NCBI RefSeq assembly: GCF_032477075.1
Contig: NZ_JAWDXO010000032.1
Span: 1 to 64,000 of the forward strand
DNA from: Fusobacterium sp.
GTDB taxonomy: Bacteria; Fusobacteriota; Fusobacteriia; Fusobacteriales; Fusobacteriaceae
DNA length: 64,000 bases
Direction of reading: 5' to 3'
The notes under the pieces were generated by a model. That model was not told the DNA's origin and did not search any database. It saw only the letters and a list, made by a program, of their open reading frames with translations. The first letter of the stretch is position 1; each line of letters starts with the position of its first letter. This document shows positions 51,085-60,596 of the stretch, in pieces. Both the position numbers and the translations under genes were made by a program.

Positions 51085-52269
51085 ATGGAAAATATGTCAG
51101 TAAAACTTTCAGAACTTTTTTCAAAATATGCAGAGGAATTCAAAGAATTAAATGAATATCTATACAACAATCCTGAACTAGGATTACAGGAATTTAAAGC
51201 TTGTGCAGCTCATACTGAAATGTTAAAAAAACATGGATTCACAGTTGAAACAAATTTTGCAGGGCTTCCTACTTCTTTTATAGGAAAATACAGTACTGGA
51301 AAACCTGGTCCTAAAATAGCTATTCTTGCTGAATATGATGCTCTTCCTGGAATAGGACATGGATGTGGGCATAATATATTTGGTGTTACAAGTGTAGCAG
51401 CTGGTATTCTTACTAAAGAAATAATGGGAGATGTTGCTGGAGAAATAATGGTAATTGGTACTCCTGCTGAGGAAACAAATGGAGCTAAAGTTCATATGGC
51501 TTCTTTAGGAGTTTTTGATGATATTGATGTGGCTATGGCTGCTCATCCTACTGGTGAAGCCCATCACAGAAGTGGCACTTCTCAAGCTATGGAAGCTATC
51601 CAGTTTACATTTAAAGGTAAAACTGCTCATGCTGCTGGAGCTCCTCATGAAGGTATAAATGCTCTTGATGGTGTATTAATACTTTTTAATTCTATCAATG
51701 CTCTTAGACAGCAAACTTTAGAAACTGCAAGAATTCATGGAGTAATATCTAATGGTGGAAAAGCAGCTAATATAATCCCTGACTTGGCAGTAGCTAACTT
51801 TTATGTAAGAGCTAAAACATTAGACTATTTAAAAGGTCTTGTAGAAAGAGTTAAAAATTGTGCTAAAGGAGCTGCTCTTGCCAGTGGAACTACTTTAGAA
51901 ATAATAAACTATGAAACTAGCTTTGCTGATCTTGTTACTAATGAAAAACTTTCAGCAGCTTATGAAAGAAATCTAAAATCTTTAGGTGTTACTGATATTA
52001 GAAGTAAAGATTCAGGTGGTTCTACAGATATGGGAGATATAAGTCACTGCTGCCCAGCTATTCATCCATATTTTCCACTTACAACAGCACATCTTATAGG
52101 TCACAGTGTAGAATTTGCAAGTGCATCTATAGCTCCTGAAGCTTATAAGGGAATGGAAGAATCTGCTATATCAATGGCTCTTACAGCTATGGACATTTTC
52201 ACTGATGCTGAATTATTAAAAGAAATAAAAGACGAATTTAATAAGAATATAAAAAAATGTAAAAAATAA
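51085..52269 (+). CDS. M20-family amidohydrolase/peptidase
   Basis: 394 aa from ATG 51085 (GGAGGA upstream; the ATG 12 bases earlier overlaps it). It has the M20D pattern: ILAEYDALPGIGHGCGHNIF with metal ligands, TPAEETNGAKVHM, and AAHPTGEAHHRSGTSQAMEA. The dimerisation-like domain contains FKGKTAHAAGAPHEGINALD, and STDMGDISHCCPAIHPYFPL closes the site. Such enzymes (AbgB-, IAA-amide- or N-acyl-amino-acid hydrolase types) release amino acids from amide conjugates. The following amino-acid-binding proteins suggest coupling to uptake. Confidence 0.85.
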   Translation: MENMSVKLSELFSKYAEEFKELNEYLYNNPELGLQEFKACAAHTEMLKKHGFTVETNFAGLPTSFIGKYSTGKPGPKIAILAEYDALPGIGHGCGHNIFGVTSVAAGILTKEIMGDVAGEIMVIGTPAEETNGAKVHMASLGVFDDIDVAMAAHPTGEAHHRSGTSQAMEAIQFTFKGKTAHAAGAPHEGINALDGVLILFNSINALRQQTLETARIHGVISNGGKAANIIPDLAVANFYVRAKTLDYLKGLVERVKNCAKGAALASGTTLEIINYETSFADLVTNEKLSAAYERNLKSLGVTDIRSKDSGGSTDMGDISHCCPAIHPYFPLTTAHLIGHSVEFASASIAPEAYKGMEESAISMALTAMDIFTDAELLKEIKDEFNKNIKKCKK

Positions 52270-52301
52270 AATTTATATATAAAAACTTTGGAGGAAAATT
52301 T

Positions 52302-53051
52302 ATGAAAAAACTTGTATTAATATTAATGATGATTTTATCAACACTTTCTTTTGCTGCTAAAAAACTTTATGTAGGAACTAATGCTGAATTTAAACCTTAT
52401 GAATATCTTGAAGGAGATAAAATCACTGGATTTGATATTGATTTTATGAATGCCATTGGAAAAGAGATTGGATATGAAGTTCACTGGGTAAATATGGGAT
52501 TTGATGGACTGCTTCCTGCTCTTCAAATGAGTAAAGTAGATGCTGTTATTGCTGGTATGTCTCAGACTCCTGAAAGACAAAAAGCTGTTGATTTCTCAAT
52601 GCCATATATGTTCACTAAATCTGAGCACTATGTTATAGTCAATGAAAATAGTTCTATTGTTAAAAAAGAGGAGCTAAAAGATAAAAAAGTAGGCGTTCAG
52701 ATTGGTACTATTCAGGAAGAATTTACTATTGCACTAGGTGGTATACCTCAAATATATAATGCATGGACTGGAGCCTTAATGGATCTTCAGCAGGATAAAA
52801 TTTCTGCTGTTATTATTGCAGATGTATCTGGAAATGCTTATCTTGAAAATATGAAAGGTCTAAAAAAAGTTGATGTTGTAATAGATAATCAGCCTGGAGC
52901 TTCTATAGCATTTAGAAAGGGTGAAACTACCCTTGTAAAATCTGTAAATGAAGCCATTTTAAAATTAAGAGATGATGGAACTTATCTTCAATTATTGGAA
53001 AAATATTTTCCTGAAAGAGCTGAAGAATTTAAAGAAGCATTTAAAAAATAG
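52302..53051 (+). CDS. Amino-acid ABC transporter substrate-binding protein (copy 1)
   Basis: 249 aa with a signal peptide (cleavage near SFA-AKK). It has the SBP_bac_3 pattern: LYVGTNAEFKPYEYLEGDKI, GFDIDFMNAIGKEIG, MGFDGLLPALQMSKVDAVIA, GMSQTPERQKAVDFSMPYM. The GMSxTPERxxxVDFSxPY stretch is typical of polar amino-acid binders. No permease or ATPase follows, so it must work with a transporter encoded elsewhere. It is paired with a paralogue 11 bp downstream. Confidence 0.88.
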   Translation: MKKLVLILMMILSTLSFAAKKLYVGTNAEFKPYEYLEGDKITGFDIDFMNAIGKEIGYEVHWVNMGFDGLLPALQMSKVDAVIAGMSQTPERQKAVDFSMPYMFTKSEHYVIVNENSSIVKKEELKDKKVGVQIGTIQEEFTIALGGIPQIYNAWTGALMDLQQDKISAVIIADVSGNAYLENMKGLKKVDVVIDNQPGASIAFRKGETTLVKSVNEAILKLRDDGTYLQLLEKYFPERAEEFKEAFKK

Positions 53052-53062
53052 GGGGATAATAA

Positions 53063-53815
53063 ATGAAAAAATTTGTACTGATATTTACTTTACTTTTGTC
53101 AACACTTTCTTTTGCTGCTAAAAAACTTTATGTAGGAACTAATGCTGAATTTAAACCTTATGAATATCTTGAAGATGGTAAGATGGTTGGATTTGATATT
53201 GGTGTAATGGATGAGCTTGGAAAAAAATTAGGTTATGAAATAGAATGGGTAAATATGTCTTTTGATGGACTGCTTCCTGCCCTTCAAATGAAAAAAATAG
53301 ATGCTGTTATTGCTGGTATGTCTCAAACTCCTGAAAGACAAAAAGCTGTGTCTTTTTCTATACCTTATATTTTCTTTACTTCTGAACACTATGTTATAGT
53401 TAATGAAAATAGTACTTTTAAAACAAAAGAAGATTTACAAGAAAAAACTGCTGGAGTTCAAATGGGAAGTATGCAGGAACAATTTGCTATAAATAATGGA
53501 AGTATACCTAAATTATATAATACTTTTACAAATGCTCTTATGGATCTTCAAAATGGGAAGGTAGACTGTGTAATTATTGCAGATAATTCTGGAAAAGAAT
53601 ATCTTAAAACTATGGATAAAATCAAAAAAATAGATGCTATTATTGACCCTAAACCAGGTGCTTCTATCGCTTTTAGAAAATCTGATAAAGAACTTGCAGA
53701 AAAATTCAGTAATGCTATAGTAGAGTTAAAGACTACTAAAGAGTATTCTGATCTTGTTGAAAAATATTTTCCTGAAAGATTTGAAGATTTTAAAGCGCAA
53801 AATTTGACAAAATAG
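53063..53815 (+). CDS. Amino-acid ABC transporter substrate-binding protein (copy 2)
   Basis: 250 aa, about 60% identical to copy 1 and with an almost identical N-terminal 40 residues at DNA level, which shows a recent tandem duplication or gene conversion. The ligand-site residues differ in places (SIPYIFFTSEHY here, SMPYMFTKSEHY in copy 1), so the copies may bind different ligands. The same signal peptide type is present. A strong terminator follows (53864-53898). Confidence 0.88.
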   Translation: MKKFVLIFTLLLSTLSFAAKKLYVGTNAEFKPYEYLEDGKMVGFDIGVMDELGKKLGYEIEWVNMSFDGLLPALQMKKIDAVIAGMSQTPERQKAVSFSIPYIFFTSEHYVIVNENSTFKTKEDLQEKTAGVQMGSMQEQFAINNGSIPKLYNTFTNALMDLQNGKVDCVIIADNSGKEYLKTMDKIKKIDAIIDPKPGASIAFRKSDKELAEKFSNAIVELKTTKEYSDLVEKYFPERFEDFKAQNLTK

Positions 53816-53863
53816 GTTATAATATAATTACTGATACGCCTATTCTAATTTTTGCTATCATAT

Positions 53864-53898
53864 AAAAACCCCCTCAGCCCTAACTGAGGGGGTTTTTA
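53864..53898. terminator. Bidirectional terminator
   Basis: AAAACCCCCTCAG and CTGAGGGGGTTTT arms with a 6-nt loop and T-runs on both strands. It serves the binding-protein operon (+) and the aldo/keto reductase gene (-). Confidence 0.95.
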
Positions 53899-53899
53899 T

Positions 53900-54710
53900 T
53901 TATTCTATATCCAATGAAACTTTTTTATTAGGAGCAGGAAATTCACTATTTAAAAGCTCTATATCTTCTTCATTCAATATTATGTCTAAACATTCAATGT
54001 TCTCTTTCATATGTTTTAACTTTGAAGTTTTAGGTATTGAAATCATATTTTCTTGATTTAATACAAATAAAAGAAGAATCTGTATAGGAGATACACCATA
54101 TTTTTCACTTATTTTTATAACAGATTTCGATTTTAAAAGTTTATCTTTCAATCTTCCCCCTTGTGCCAGAGGACAATATGCCATTGTTGGAATATTTCTG
54201 GAATCAGTAAAAGGTTTTAAAGAATATTCTATTCCTCGAGATCCTAAATGATACAATACTTGATTTACCTGACACTGGTCTCCCTTTGCTGCATGAGTTA
54301 TTTCAAACATATCATCTATATCCATATTTGAGACTCCCCAACGTTTAATCTTTCCAGAAGCCTTTAATTCCTCCATACACTCAATAGTTTCATCTAAAGG
54401 TATAATTCCTCTCCAATGAAGAAGATACATATCTAAATAATCAGTTTGTAATCTATCAAGAGTATTTTTACATGATTGAAATATTCTGTTTCTTCCTGCA
54501 TTACTTGGAAGAACTTTTGATACAATAAACAAAGATTCTCTATCATATCCCTTTATGGCTTCTCCTATTAAAGATTCACTGTTCCCATTTCCATACATTT
54601 CTGCTGTATCTATCATATTTACACCTTTATCAATTGCATATCTTATACATTCTATCTCTTCTATTCGAGTAGATAATGAGTCTCCCATATACCAAGTACT
54701 TTCTTCTCAT
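53900..54710 (-). pseudogene. Aldo/keto reductase with damaged 5' end
   Basis: The readable frame starts at ATG 54688 with YMGDSLSTR-type sequence and then has DTAEMYG (catalytic Asp, Tyr), VSKVLP (Lys) and LLHWRG (His), so the catalytic tetrad is intact and the C-terminus normal. The usual first 20 or so residues, ending GLGTWYMG, are missing. A strong AGGAGG with ATG at 54710 lies upstream, but this frame (MRRKYLVYG...) is shifted and ends after about 26 codons. The coding frame upstream of 54688 reads EESTWY and then hits a stop. A short deletion that removed the N-terminus and the frame is the simplest explanation. Confidence 0.65.
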
Positions 54711-54735
54711 ATATTTCCTCCTAAATTATTTTCAA

Positions 54736-54788
54736 ATAATAAAAAGAGAGTGACCTGTTAAGTAAAATACTCTTTAGTCACTCTTATT
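54736..54788 (-). terminator. Terminator of garK operon
   Basis: AGAGTGAC and GTCACTCT arms around a loop, followed by a T-run, just after the glycerate kinase stop. Confidence 0.75.
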
Positions 54789-54792
54789 TTAT

Positions 54793-55941
54793 TTAATGTC
54801 CATCTCTTAATAAAAATGCTCTCATAGCCTTTTCTCCAGCAAATTCCAACAACTCTTTTACATCATGAATAGCTTTTTCAAGATTCATAGGCTCGTTGAT
54901 TATATCCATTACCAGATCTATTCCATTAGCATAAATATCATCAAGATTTCTAGCAGAACTTCCAACTACTGCAATAACAGGAATATTATATTTTTTAGCA
55001 GTCTTAGCAATTCCTACTGGTGCTTTTCCATTGACAGATTGGTTATCAATTCTTCCTTCTCCAGTTATTACAAGATCTGCATCTTTTATTAAATTTTCAA
55101 GCTCTATAAGTTCCATTATTTTAACAATACCCTCTTTAAATTCTGCTCCACAGATACTCAAAAATGCATATCCAAGTCCTCCAGCAGCACCGCTTCCAGG
55201 TTCTTTAGAAAAATTCTTTCCAACAATATTATCAATGATATTTCCATAATTTTCAAGAATTTTATCGAGAATTTTTACATCTTTAGATTTTGCTCCCTTT
55301 TGAGGTCCATATATATATGATGCTCCATTTATTCCACAGAGACTATTACAAACATCTGATAGAACTGTTATACTAGCTTCTGATATTCTTGTATCTAATC
55401 CCGAAATATCTACTTTAGCTATATCTTTTAATTCTTCTGGTGTATATCCTATTTTTTCTCCTTTTATATTGTAGAATTTTACTCCTAATGAAGCAAGCAT
55501 TCCTGCTCCACCATCATTAGTTGCACTTCCCCCTAAACCTATATAAATATCCCTTATTCCCATATCCAATATAGCTTTAAGCATCTCTCCTACCCCATAT
55601 GTATTTGCTTTATATGGATTTAGATTTTCACGCTTTATTAAATTCAATCCAGAAGATTCAGCCATTTCAAGAACAGCAGTATTTCCTCGTATCACTCCAA
55701 ACCTTGCTTTAACTTTATCTCCCAAAGGTCCAGGTACTTCTAAAAATTTATATTCTCCATTGACAGCTTCAACTATTGCTTCTACTGTTCCTTCTCCACC
55801 ATCTGCAATTGAAACTTTTTTTATAATAATGTTATTTCTGCCGAATTTCTTTATGCCCTTTTCAATACTTTCTGCAACTTCTCTTGAAGATGCACTTCCC
55901 TTAAAAGAATCAACTGCTATAATGACTTTTATCTCTTTCAT
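54793..55941 (-). CDS. garK: Glycerate 2-kinase
   Basis: 382 aa of the GarK/GlxK family: IIAVDSFKGSASSREVAESI, SIADGGEGTVEAI, GLGGSATNDGGAGMLASLG, and GEGRIDNQSVNGKAP. It phosphorylates glycerate to 2-phosphoglycerate, the last step of glucarate and galactarate breakdown. The gene is last in the run garR-gudD-dapA-like-garK, only 3 bp after the lyase gene, which fits a single pathway operon. Confidence 0.92.
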   Translation of the reverse strand: MKEIKVIIAVDSFKGSASSREVAESIEKGIKKFGRNNIIIKKVSIADGGEGTVEAIVEAVNGEYKFLEVPGPLGDKVKARFGVIRGNTAVLEMAESSGLNLIKRENLNPYKANTYGVGEMLKAILDMGIRDIYIGLGGSATNDGGAGMLASLGVKFYNIKGEKIGYTPEELKDIAKVDISGLDTRISEASITVLSDVCNSLCGINGASYIYGPQKGAKSKDVKILDKILENYGNIIDNIVGKNFSKEPGSGAAGGLGYAFLSICGAEFKEGIVKIMELIELENLIKDADLVITGEGRIDNQSVNGKAPVGIAKTAKKYNIPVIAVVGSSARNLDDIYANGIDLVMDIINEPMNLEKAIHDVKELLEFAGEKAMRAFLLRDGH

Positions 55942-55944
55942 AAG

Positions 55945-56844
55945 TTACCTCTTTATTTGACCAGCTTCTGTCATCTTTTCTGCCATAAAATCTACAACAG
56001 TTTTTTTAGATGAAAGACTTGGTTTTATAGGTTCCCCTACATTCATTTTATTGATATTTGCCATATCTTTTGTAGCTACAGGGAAACTTGCTTTATCCAT
56101 AGATAATCTAACTGGGTTAAGTTTAAATTGAAGCTCCAATGATTCTTTAAGATCTCCTTCTTTGTATTTATTATATATAGAAGTTACAAGCTCTGGGAAT
56201 ATATTAGCTGCTGTACATACTCCTCCCACTGCTCCTACTGTAAGCGAAGAAAATAATAAAGTATCTTTCCCACCAAATATTTTAAATTCTATATCTCTTG
56301 TCCTTCTTATAAATTCAAGTAATTGGTTAATATCTCCACTAGAATCCTTAATTCCAACAATATTTTTTACATTTTTTGCTAATTTTTCTACTAAATCAGC
56401 AGATAGTGTATATCCTATTCTAGGGTTATTATATATCAAAAGTGGAAGTTCTTCAATAGATTCTGCTACTGTTTTATAATGAAGATAAAGTTCTTCCTCA
56501 GTAGGTTTTAAAAACATAGGTTGTAAAAGAGCAACTCCATCCACTCCTATTTTTTCTCCCATTTTAGCCAATTTGATACATTTAGAAGTTCTTATAGCTC
56601 CTATTCCCATTATTACAGGGACTCTTCCATTTACTTCATCTACTATAGTTTTTGTAATAAGTTCATAATCTTCATCATCAAACATATAGAATTCACTATT
56701 GCTTCCATGAGCCAGTATTCCGCTAACTCCTCCATCTATTACAAAATTTACCTGTTTTTTTAGTTTTTCTATATCTACATTTTCATTCTCATCCATTGGT
56801 GTAAGAATTGGAACATAAATTCCTTGCAATAAGTTTAAATCCAT
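55945..56844 (-). CDS. DapA-family lyase, probable keto-deoxy-glucarate aldolase
   Basis: 299 aa of the class I aldolase DapA superfamily: GSNSEFYMFDDEDYELITKT, LIYNNPRIGYTLSADLVEKL with the catalytic Tyr, and VGIKDSSGDINQL with the Schiff-base Lys. The operon has garR and garK, which need tartronate semialdehyde, but no GarL (HpcH-type) aldolase. I therefore infer that this enzyme splits 5-keto-4-deoxyglucarate into pyruvate and tartronate semialdehyde. The alternative is a dehydratase giving 2-oxoglutarate semialdehyde, for which garR and garK would be useless. Confidence 0.7.
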   Translation of the reverse strand: MDLNLLQGIYVPILTPMDENENVDIEKLKKQVNFVIDGGVSGILAHGSNSEFYMFDDEDYELITKTIVDEVNGRVPVIMGIGAIRTSKCIKLAKMGEKIGVDGVALLQPMFLKPTEEELYLHYKTVAESIEELPLLIYNNPRIGYTLSADLVEKLAKNVKNIVGIKDSSGDINQLLEFIRRTRDIEFKIFGGKDTLLFSSLTVGAVGGVCTAANIFPELVTSIYNKYKEGDLKESLELQFKLNPVRLSMDKASFPVATKDMANINKMNVGEPIKPSLSSKKTVVDFMAEKMTEAGQIKR

Positions 56845-56856
56845 ACTTTATTCCCC

Positions 56857-58185
56857 CTAGTCCCTGTCTAAACAAGGTCTTTTATTATCAAATTTCCAGT
56901 CTTTTATTAAATACTGCATAGCCACAGAATCATCTCTTGCCCCTAAATTTTTCTCTATATATAATTTATGAGCTGCCATAATTTTATCCATGTCTACTTC
57001 AATTCCAAGACCTGGAACATCTTTAGGGACTGTTATCTCTCCACCTACTATTTTATGTGCATTTTTAGTTAAATCCTGTCCATCCTGCCATATCCAGTGA
57101 GTATCTATAGCTGTAATATTTCCTGGAGCTGCTGCTGCAACATGACTGAACATTGCCAAAGAAATATCAAAGTGATTATTTGAGTGAGAACCCCAAGTCA
57201 AACCAAATTCATTACACATTTGTGCAACTCTTACTGATCCTTCCATTGTCCAGAAATGAGGATCTGCCAGAGGAATAGAAACACTATTTAAAGCTATTGA
57301 ATGCTGCATTTGTCTCCAATCAGTAGCTATCATATTTGTCGCTGTAGGAAGACCTGTTGCTTTTCTAAACTCAGCCATAATCTCTCTTCCAGAGAATCCA
57401 TTTTCTGCACCACATGGGTCTTCAGCATAGGCAAGAATTCCATGCATATCTTTACATAAAGATACTGCTTCCTTTAAAGACCATGCTCCATTTGGATCAA
57501 GAGTTATTCTTGCTTCTGGGAATGCTTCATGAAGAGCTTTTATAGCTTTAATTTCCTCTGCTCCTTTCAGCACTCCTCCCTTTAATTTAAAGTCTTCAAA
57601 TCCATATCTTTTATGAGCTGCTTTTGCTAATTCAACCACTGTTTCTGGTGTCATTGCTTCTTTTCTTCTAACTTTTCCCCAGTCATCTGAATTATCATCA
57701 TTATCTAAATAAGAAAGATCAGTTTTATCTTTATCTCCTATATAAAACAGATATCCTAATACTTTTACTTTCTCTCTCTGCTGTCCTTCTCCTAATAATG
57801 CTGCTACTGGTACATTTAAAAATTTTCCTAAGATATCTAATAAAGGAGCTTCAACTGCTGTCATTACATGAACTGTAGTTCTAAGATCAAATGTTTGATT
57901 TCCTCTTCCAGAAGCATCTCTGTCTTTAAATGTATTATAAATATTTTTAATAATATTTTTATATTCCCCTATACTTTTTCCCACTACTAATTCTTTTGCA
58001 TCTTCCAAAGTTTTCCTTATTTTTTCCCCACCTGGAACTTCTCCCACTCCAATAGCTCCATTGTCTGCTTTTAAAATAACTATATTTCTTGTGAAATAAG
58101 GCCCATGAGCTCCACTTAGATTAAGCAGCATACTGTCATACCCAGCTACTGGAATTACATTCATCTCTATAATTTTAGGTATCAT
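56857..58185 (-). CDS. gudD: Glucarate dehydratase
   Basis: 442 aa from ATG 58185 (GGGAG upstream); an upstream TTG frame overlaps garR and is less likely. It is an enolase-superfamily enzyme: [40 protein letters not shown] with the K-x-K base motif, [13 protein letters not shown] and [14 protein letters not shown] metal ligands, and [20 protein letters not shown] with catalytic His. It dehydrates D-glucarate to 5-keto-4-deoxyglucarate. The product enters the lyase reaction next door. Confidence 0.95.
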   Translation of the reverse strand: MIPKIIEMNVIPVAGYDSMLLNLSGAHGPYFTRNIVILKADNGAIGVGEVPGGEKIRKTLEDAKELVVGKSIGEYKNIIKNIYNTFKDRDASGRGNQTFDLRTTVHVMTAVEAPLLDILGKFLNVPVAALLGEGQQREKVKVLGYLFYIGDKDKTDLSYLDNDDNSDDWGKVRRKEAMTPETVVELAKAAHKRYGFEDFKLKGGVLKGAEEIKAIKALHEAFPEARITLDPNGAWSLKEAVSLCKDMHGILAYAEDPCGAENGFSGREIMAEFRKATGLPTATNMIATDWRQMQHSIALNSVSIPLADPHFWTMEGSVRVAQMCNEFGLTWGSHSNNHFDISLAMFSHVAAAAPGNITAIDTHWIWQDGQDLTKNAHKIVGGEITVPKDVPGLGIEVDMDKIMAAHKLYIEKNLGARDDSVAMQYLIKDWKFDNKRPCLDRD

Positions 58186-58204
58186 ATGTGTTTTCTCCCT
58201 TTTA

Positions 58205-59095
58205 TTATTTTTTTTCTCCAACTGTTACATTGTTTATTTTTTCATAATAATTTAAAATAGCTGCATGATCTTTTTTCTCTCTTCCATCTATTTTTAAAGC
58301 TTGCATTATTTCCATTACTTGAGCAGTTAATGGTAGAGATGCATTTATTGAATGAGATGTATCAAGTGCATTTTGAAGATCTTTTATATGTAATTCAATT
58401 CTAAATCCTGGTTCAAAATTTCTTGATATCATCATAGGAGCTTTTGCATTCATTACAGTACTTCCTGCAAGTCCTCCTCTTATTGCTTCAAATACTAATT
58501 GAGGATCCACTCCTGCTTTTTCACAAAGAACAAAAGCTTCACTTAGTGCTGCAATATTAAGGGCAACTATCATTTGATTTGCTAATTTTGTAGTGTTTCC
58601 TGCTCCTACATTTCCCACCCTTACTACTGATCCAGCCATAGTTTTCATAAGATCATAGTATTTATTAAATATCTCCTCTTTTCCTCCAACCATAACAGAT
58701 ATAGTTCCATCTATTGCTTTTGGTTCTCCTCCTGAAACTGGTGCATCTAAAAGCTCCACTCCTGTTTCAGCTAATTTTGCTGCTATACTTTGGCTCTCTA
58801 CTGGATTGATAGAACTCATATCTATAACAGTAGTTCCTGCCTTCAATCCTTCTGCTGCTCCATTTTCATTAAAAAGAACTGCTTTTACATGTGGAGAATT
58901 TGGAAGCATTGTTATCAAAACATCACAGTTTGCTCCAACTTCTTTAGCTGATCCAGCTGCCTTTGCTCCTGCTGCTGCTACATCATCCAGAGCTGTTTTA
59001 TTCATATCAAATGCTACTACATCATATCCTGCTTTTAAAACATTTTTACACATTGGTCTTCCCATGATACCTAAACCGATAAATCCTACTTTCAT
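58205..59095 (-). CDS. garR: Tartronate semialdehyde reductase
   Basis: 296 aa beta-hydroxyacid dehydrogenase: [20 protein letters not shown] (NAD(P) binding and signature), [40 protein letters not shown] with catalytic Lys, and [12 protein letters not shown]. It reduces 2-hydroxy-3-oxopropionate to glycerate. It is the first gene of the operon and faces the cdaR-like regulator across a 409-bp regulatory region. Confidence 0.92.
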   Translation of the reverse strand: MKVGFIGLGIMGRPMCKNVLKAGYDVVAFDMNKTALDDVAAAGAKAAGSAKEVGANCDVLITMLPNSPHVKAVLFNENGAAEGLKAGTTVIDMSSINPVESQSIAAKLAETGVELLDAPVSGGEPKAIDGTISVMVGGKEEIFNKYYDLMKTMAGSVVRVGNVGAGNTTKLANQMIVALNIAALSEAFVLCEKAGVDPQLVFEAIRGGLAGSTVMNAKAPMMISRNFEPGFRIELHIKDLQNALDTSHSINASLPLTAQVMEIMQALKIDGREKKDHAAILNYYEKINNVTVGEKK

Positions 59096-59210
59096 TTTTT
59101 ACCTCCATTTATATTTTTAATGTTATTCTCAATTTATTCTCTATAATATATTTTAAAATTATTTTCTTTGGTAAACAATGTTATATATGCTAAATTTCCA
59201 ACTTATTAAT

Positions 59211-59225
59211 TGTTATACAAAACAT
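59211..59225. promoter_or_regulatory. Repeat TGTTATACAAAACAT in garR-cdaR region, copy 1
   Basis: This 15-mer recurs at 59375-59389 with a single change (TGTTATATAAAACAT), 164 bp away. Both lie in the divergent promoter region and are candidates for binding sites of the CdaR-like regulator. The remaining 59096-59504 is AT-rich with no gene. Confidence 0.45.
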
Positions 59226-59374
59226 CTGTTTTCTGATTATTTTATAAATACACTTACTATGAGAATACTGTTAATACCGCTTCTAGTTTTTCTAGAATAC
59301 AGTTAATCTTTTTATGTCCAATTTATTTTATTTTTATTAAATATAATAATATCACTTCTTTTTTTAATATTCTA

Positions 59375-59389
59375 TGTTATATAAAACAT
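59375..59389. promoter_or_regulatory. Repeat TGTTATATAAAACAT in garR-cdaR region, copy 2
   Basis: Second copy of the 15-mer, on the cdaR side of the divergent region. See copy 1 at 59211-59225. Confidence 0.45.
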
Positions 59390-59461
59390 TATTTTAATTA
59401 TTTTTATTACATTTTTTGTTCTTTGTAATAAAAATAATTTTTAATTCTTTTCTTTTAATGG

Positions 59462-59467
59462 TATAAT
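59462..59467 (+). promoter_or_regulatory. -10 element of cdaR-like gene
   Basis: TATAAT 37 bp before the start codon; the -35 region is T-rich without a good match. Confidence 0.4.
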
Positions 59468-59504
59468 TTAGATATAAATTACAAATTTTAAAAGGGGAAG
59501 CGAA

Positions 59505-60596
59505 ATGAATATATCAGTGAGTTTGGCAACTAACATTCTAAATAAAATGAAAGAAATAATACATCAAGATTTAAATTATATAGATAAACAAGGAATTATT
59601 ATAGCCAGTACTGATCCAAACAGGACTGGTACTTTTCATGCTGCTGCTTTAAAATGCATAAAAGAAAAAGCTCCCATTATAATTAGTAGTGATGATGAAT
59701 TTCAAGGAAGCAGAAAAGGGATAAATATGCCTATTTATTTTAATAATGCTATCATAGGGGTTATTGGAATAACTGGAGATAAAAATGAAGTTGAAAAATA
59801 TGGTGAGATTATAAGAATGATGACTGAAATTCTTATAAAGGAAGCTTGGATAAAAGATTCAGATATAAGAACAAAAGAAATTAACAGAACTTTTATTGAG
59901 CGTATTGTTTTAGGGTATGACTACGATTTTTTTCCAACAGCAGATTTTACATTCCCATATGTCATAATAGTTGGAAAGCTTAATAAAAATAATAGTTTTT
60001 TAATAAATGATAAGATTTATGATATCCTAAAAAATTCTCTTTCGTACAATAAAAATAATATATATACTATATCAAGAAATGAAATCATTATTTTGTATCA
60101 TTTCCATAAAAATGAAGATATATCCAGAGCAATATTTCAACTGCAGGAAAAACTTTTAGAGAAAACAAAATTAGACTTTAGATTTGGAATAGGAATAAAA
60201 GCTTTTGAATATAATTCTTTAAAAGCCTCATATAAAGCTGCAAAAGAAATTTTAAATTTTATGATAAAATTTTCTTTAAAGAAACCTGTATCTGAATATG
60301 AAAAAATGGATTTAGAATTTATTTTTTTAAATCTAAAAAAATCTGATATAGATAATTTTATAAATAAAATATTAAAAAATTTTACTCCAAAAGAAATAGA
60401 AGAATTCTCATTTCTAATGAACTCTTATGAAGAAAATAATGGAAGTATACTTCATACTTCTGAAAACCTCTTTATGCATAAAAATACTCTTCAATATAAA
60501 TTAAATAAAATAAAACAGTTAAGTGGGTATGATCCAAGACAGCTCAAAGACTTTATTGTTTTAAGTCTGGCTTTTAAACTTCAGAGAACTATTTAA
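59505..60596 (+). CDS. cdaR: CdaR-type sugar diacid regulator
   Basis: 363 aa. An N-terminal diacid-recognition domain (ATNILNKMKEIIHQDLNYID, IIASTDPNRTGTFHAAALKC, GINMPIYFNNAIIGVIGITG) precedes a linker and a C-terminal PucR-type HTH (ILHTSENLFMHKNTLQYKLN KIKQLSGYDP, shown in two parts). In E. coli CdaR activates gar and gud genes in response to glucarate, galactarate or glycerate. The position between garR and garD supports the same role. Confidence 0.85.
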   Translation: MNISVSLATNILNKMKEIIHQDLNYIDKQGIIIASTDPNRTGTFHAAALKCIKEKAPIIISSDDEFQGSRKGINMPIYFNNAIIGVIGITGDKNEVEKYGEIIRMMTEILIKEAWIKDSDIRTKEINRTFIERIVLGYDYDFFPTADFTFPYVIIVGKLNKNNSFLINDKIYDILKNSLSYNKNNIYTISRNEIIILYHFHKNEDISRAIFQLQEKLLEKTKLDFRFGIGIKAFEYNSLKASYKAAKEILNFMIKFSLKKPVSEYEKMDLEFIFLNLKKSDIDNFINKILKNFTPKEIEEFSFLMNSYEENNGSILHTSENLFMHKNTLQYKLNKIKQLSGYDPRQLKDFIVLSLAFKLQRTI

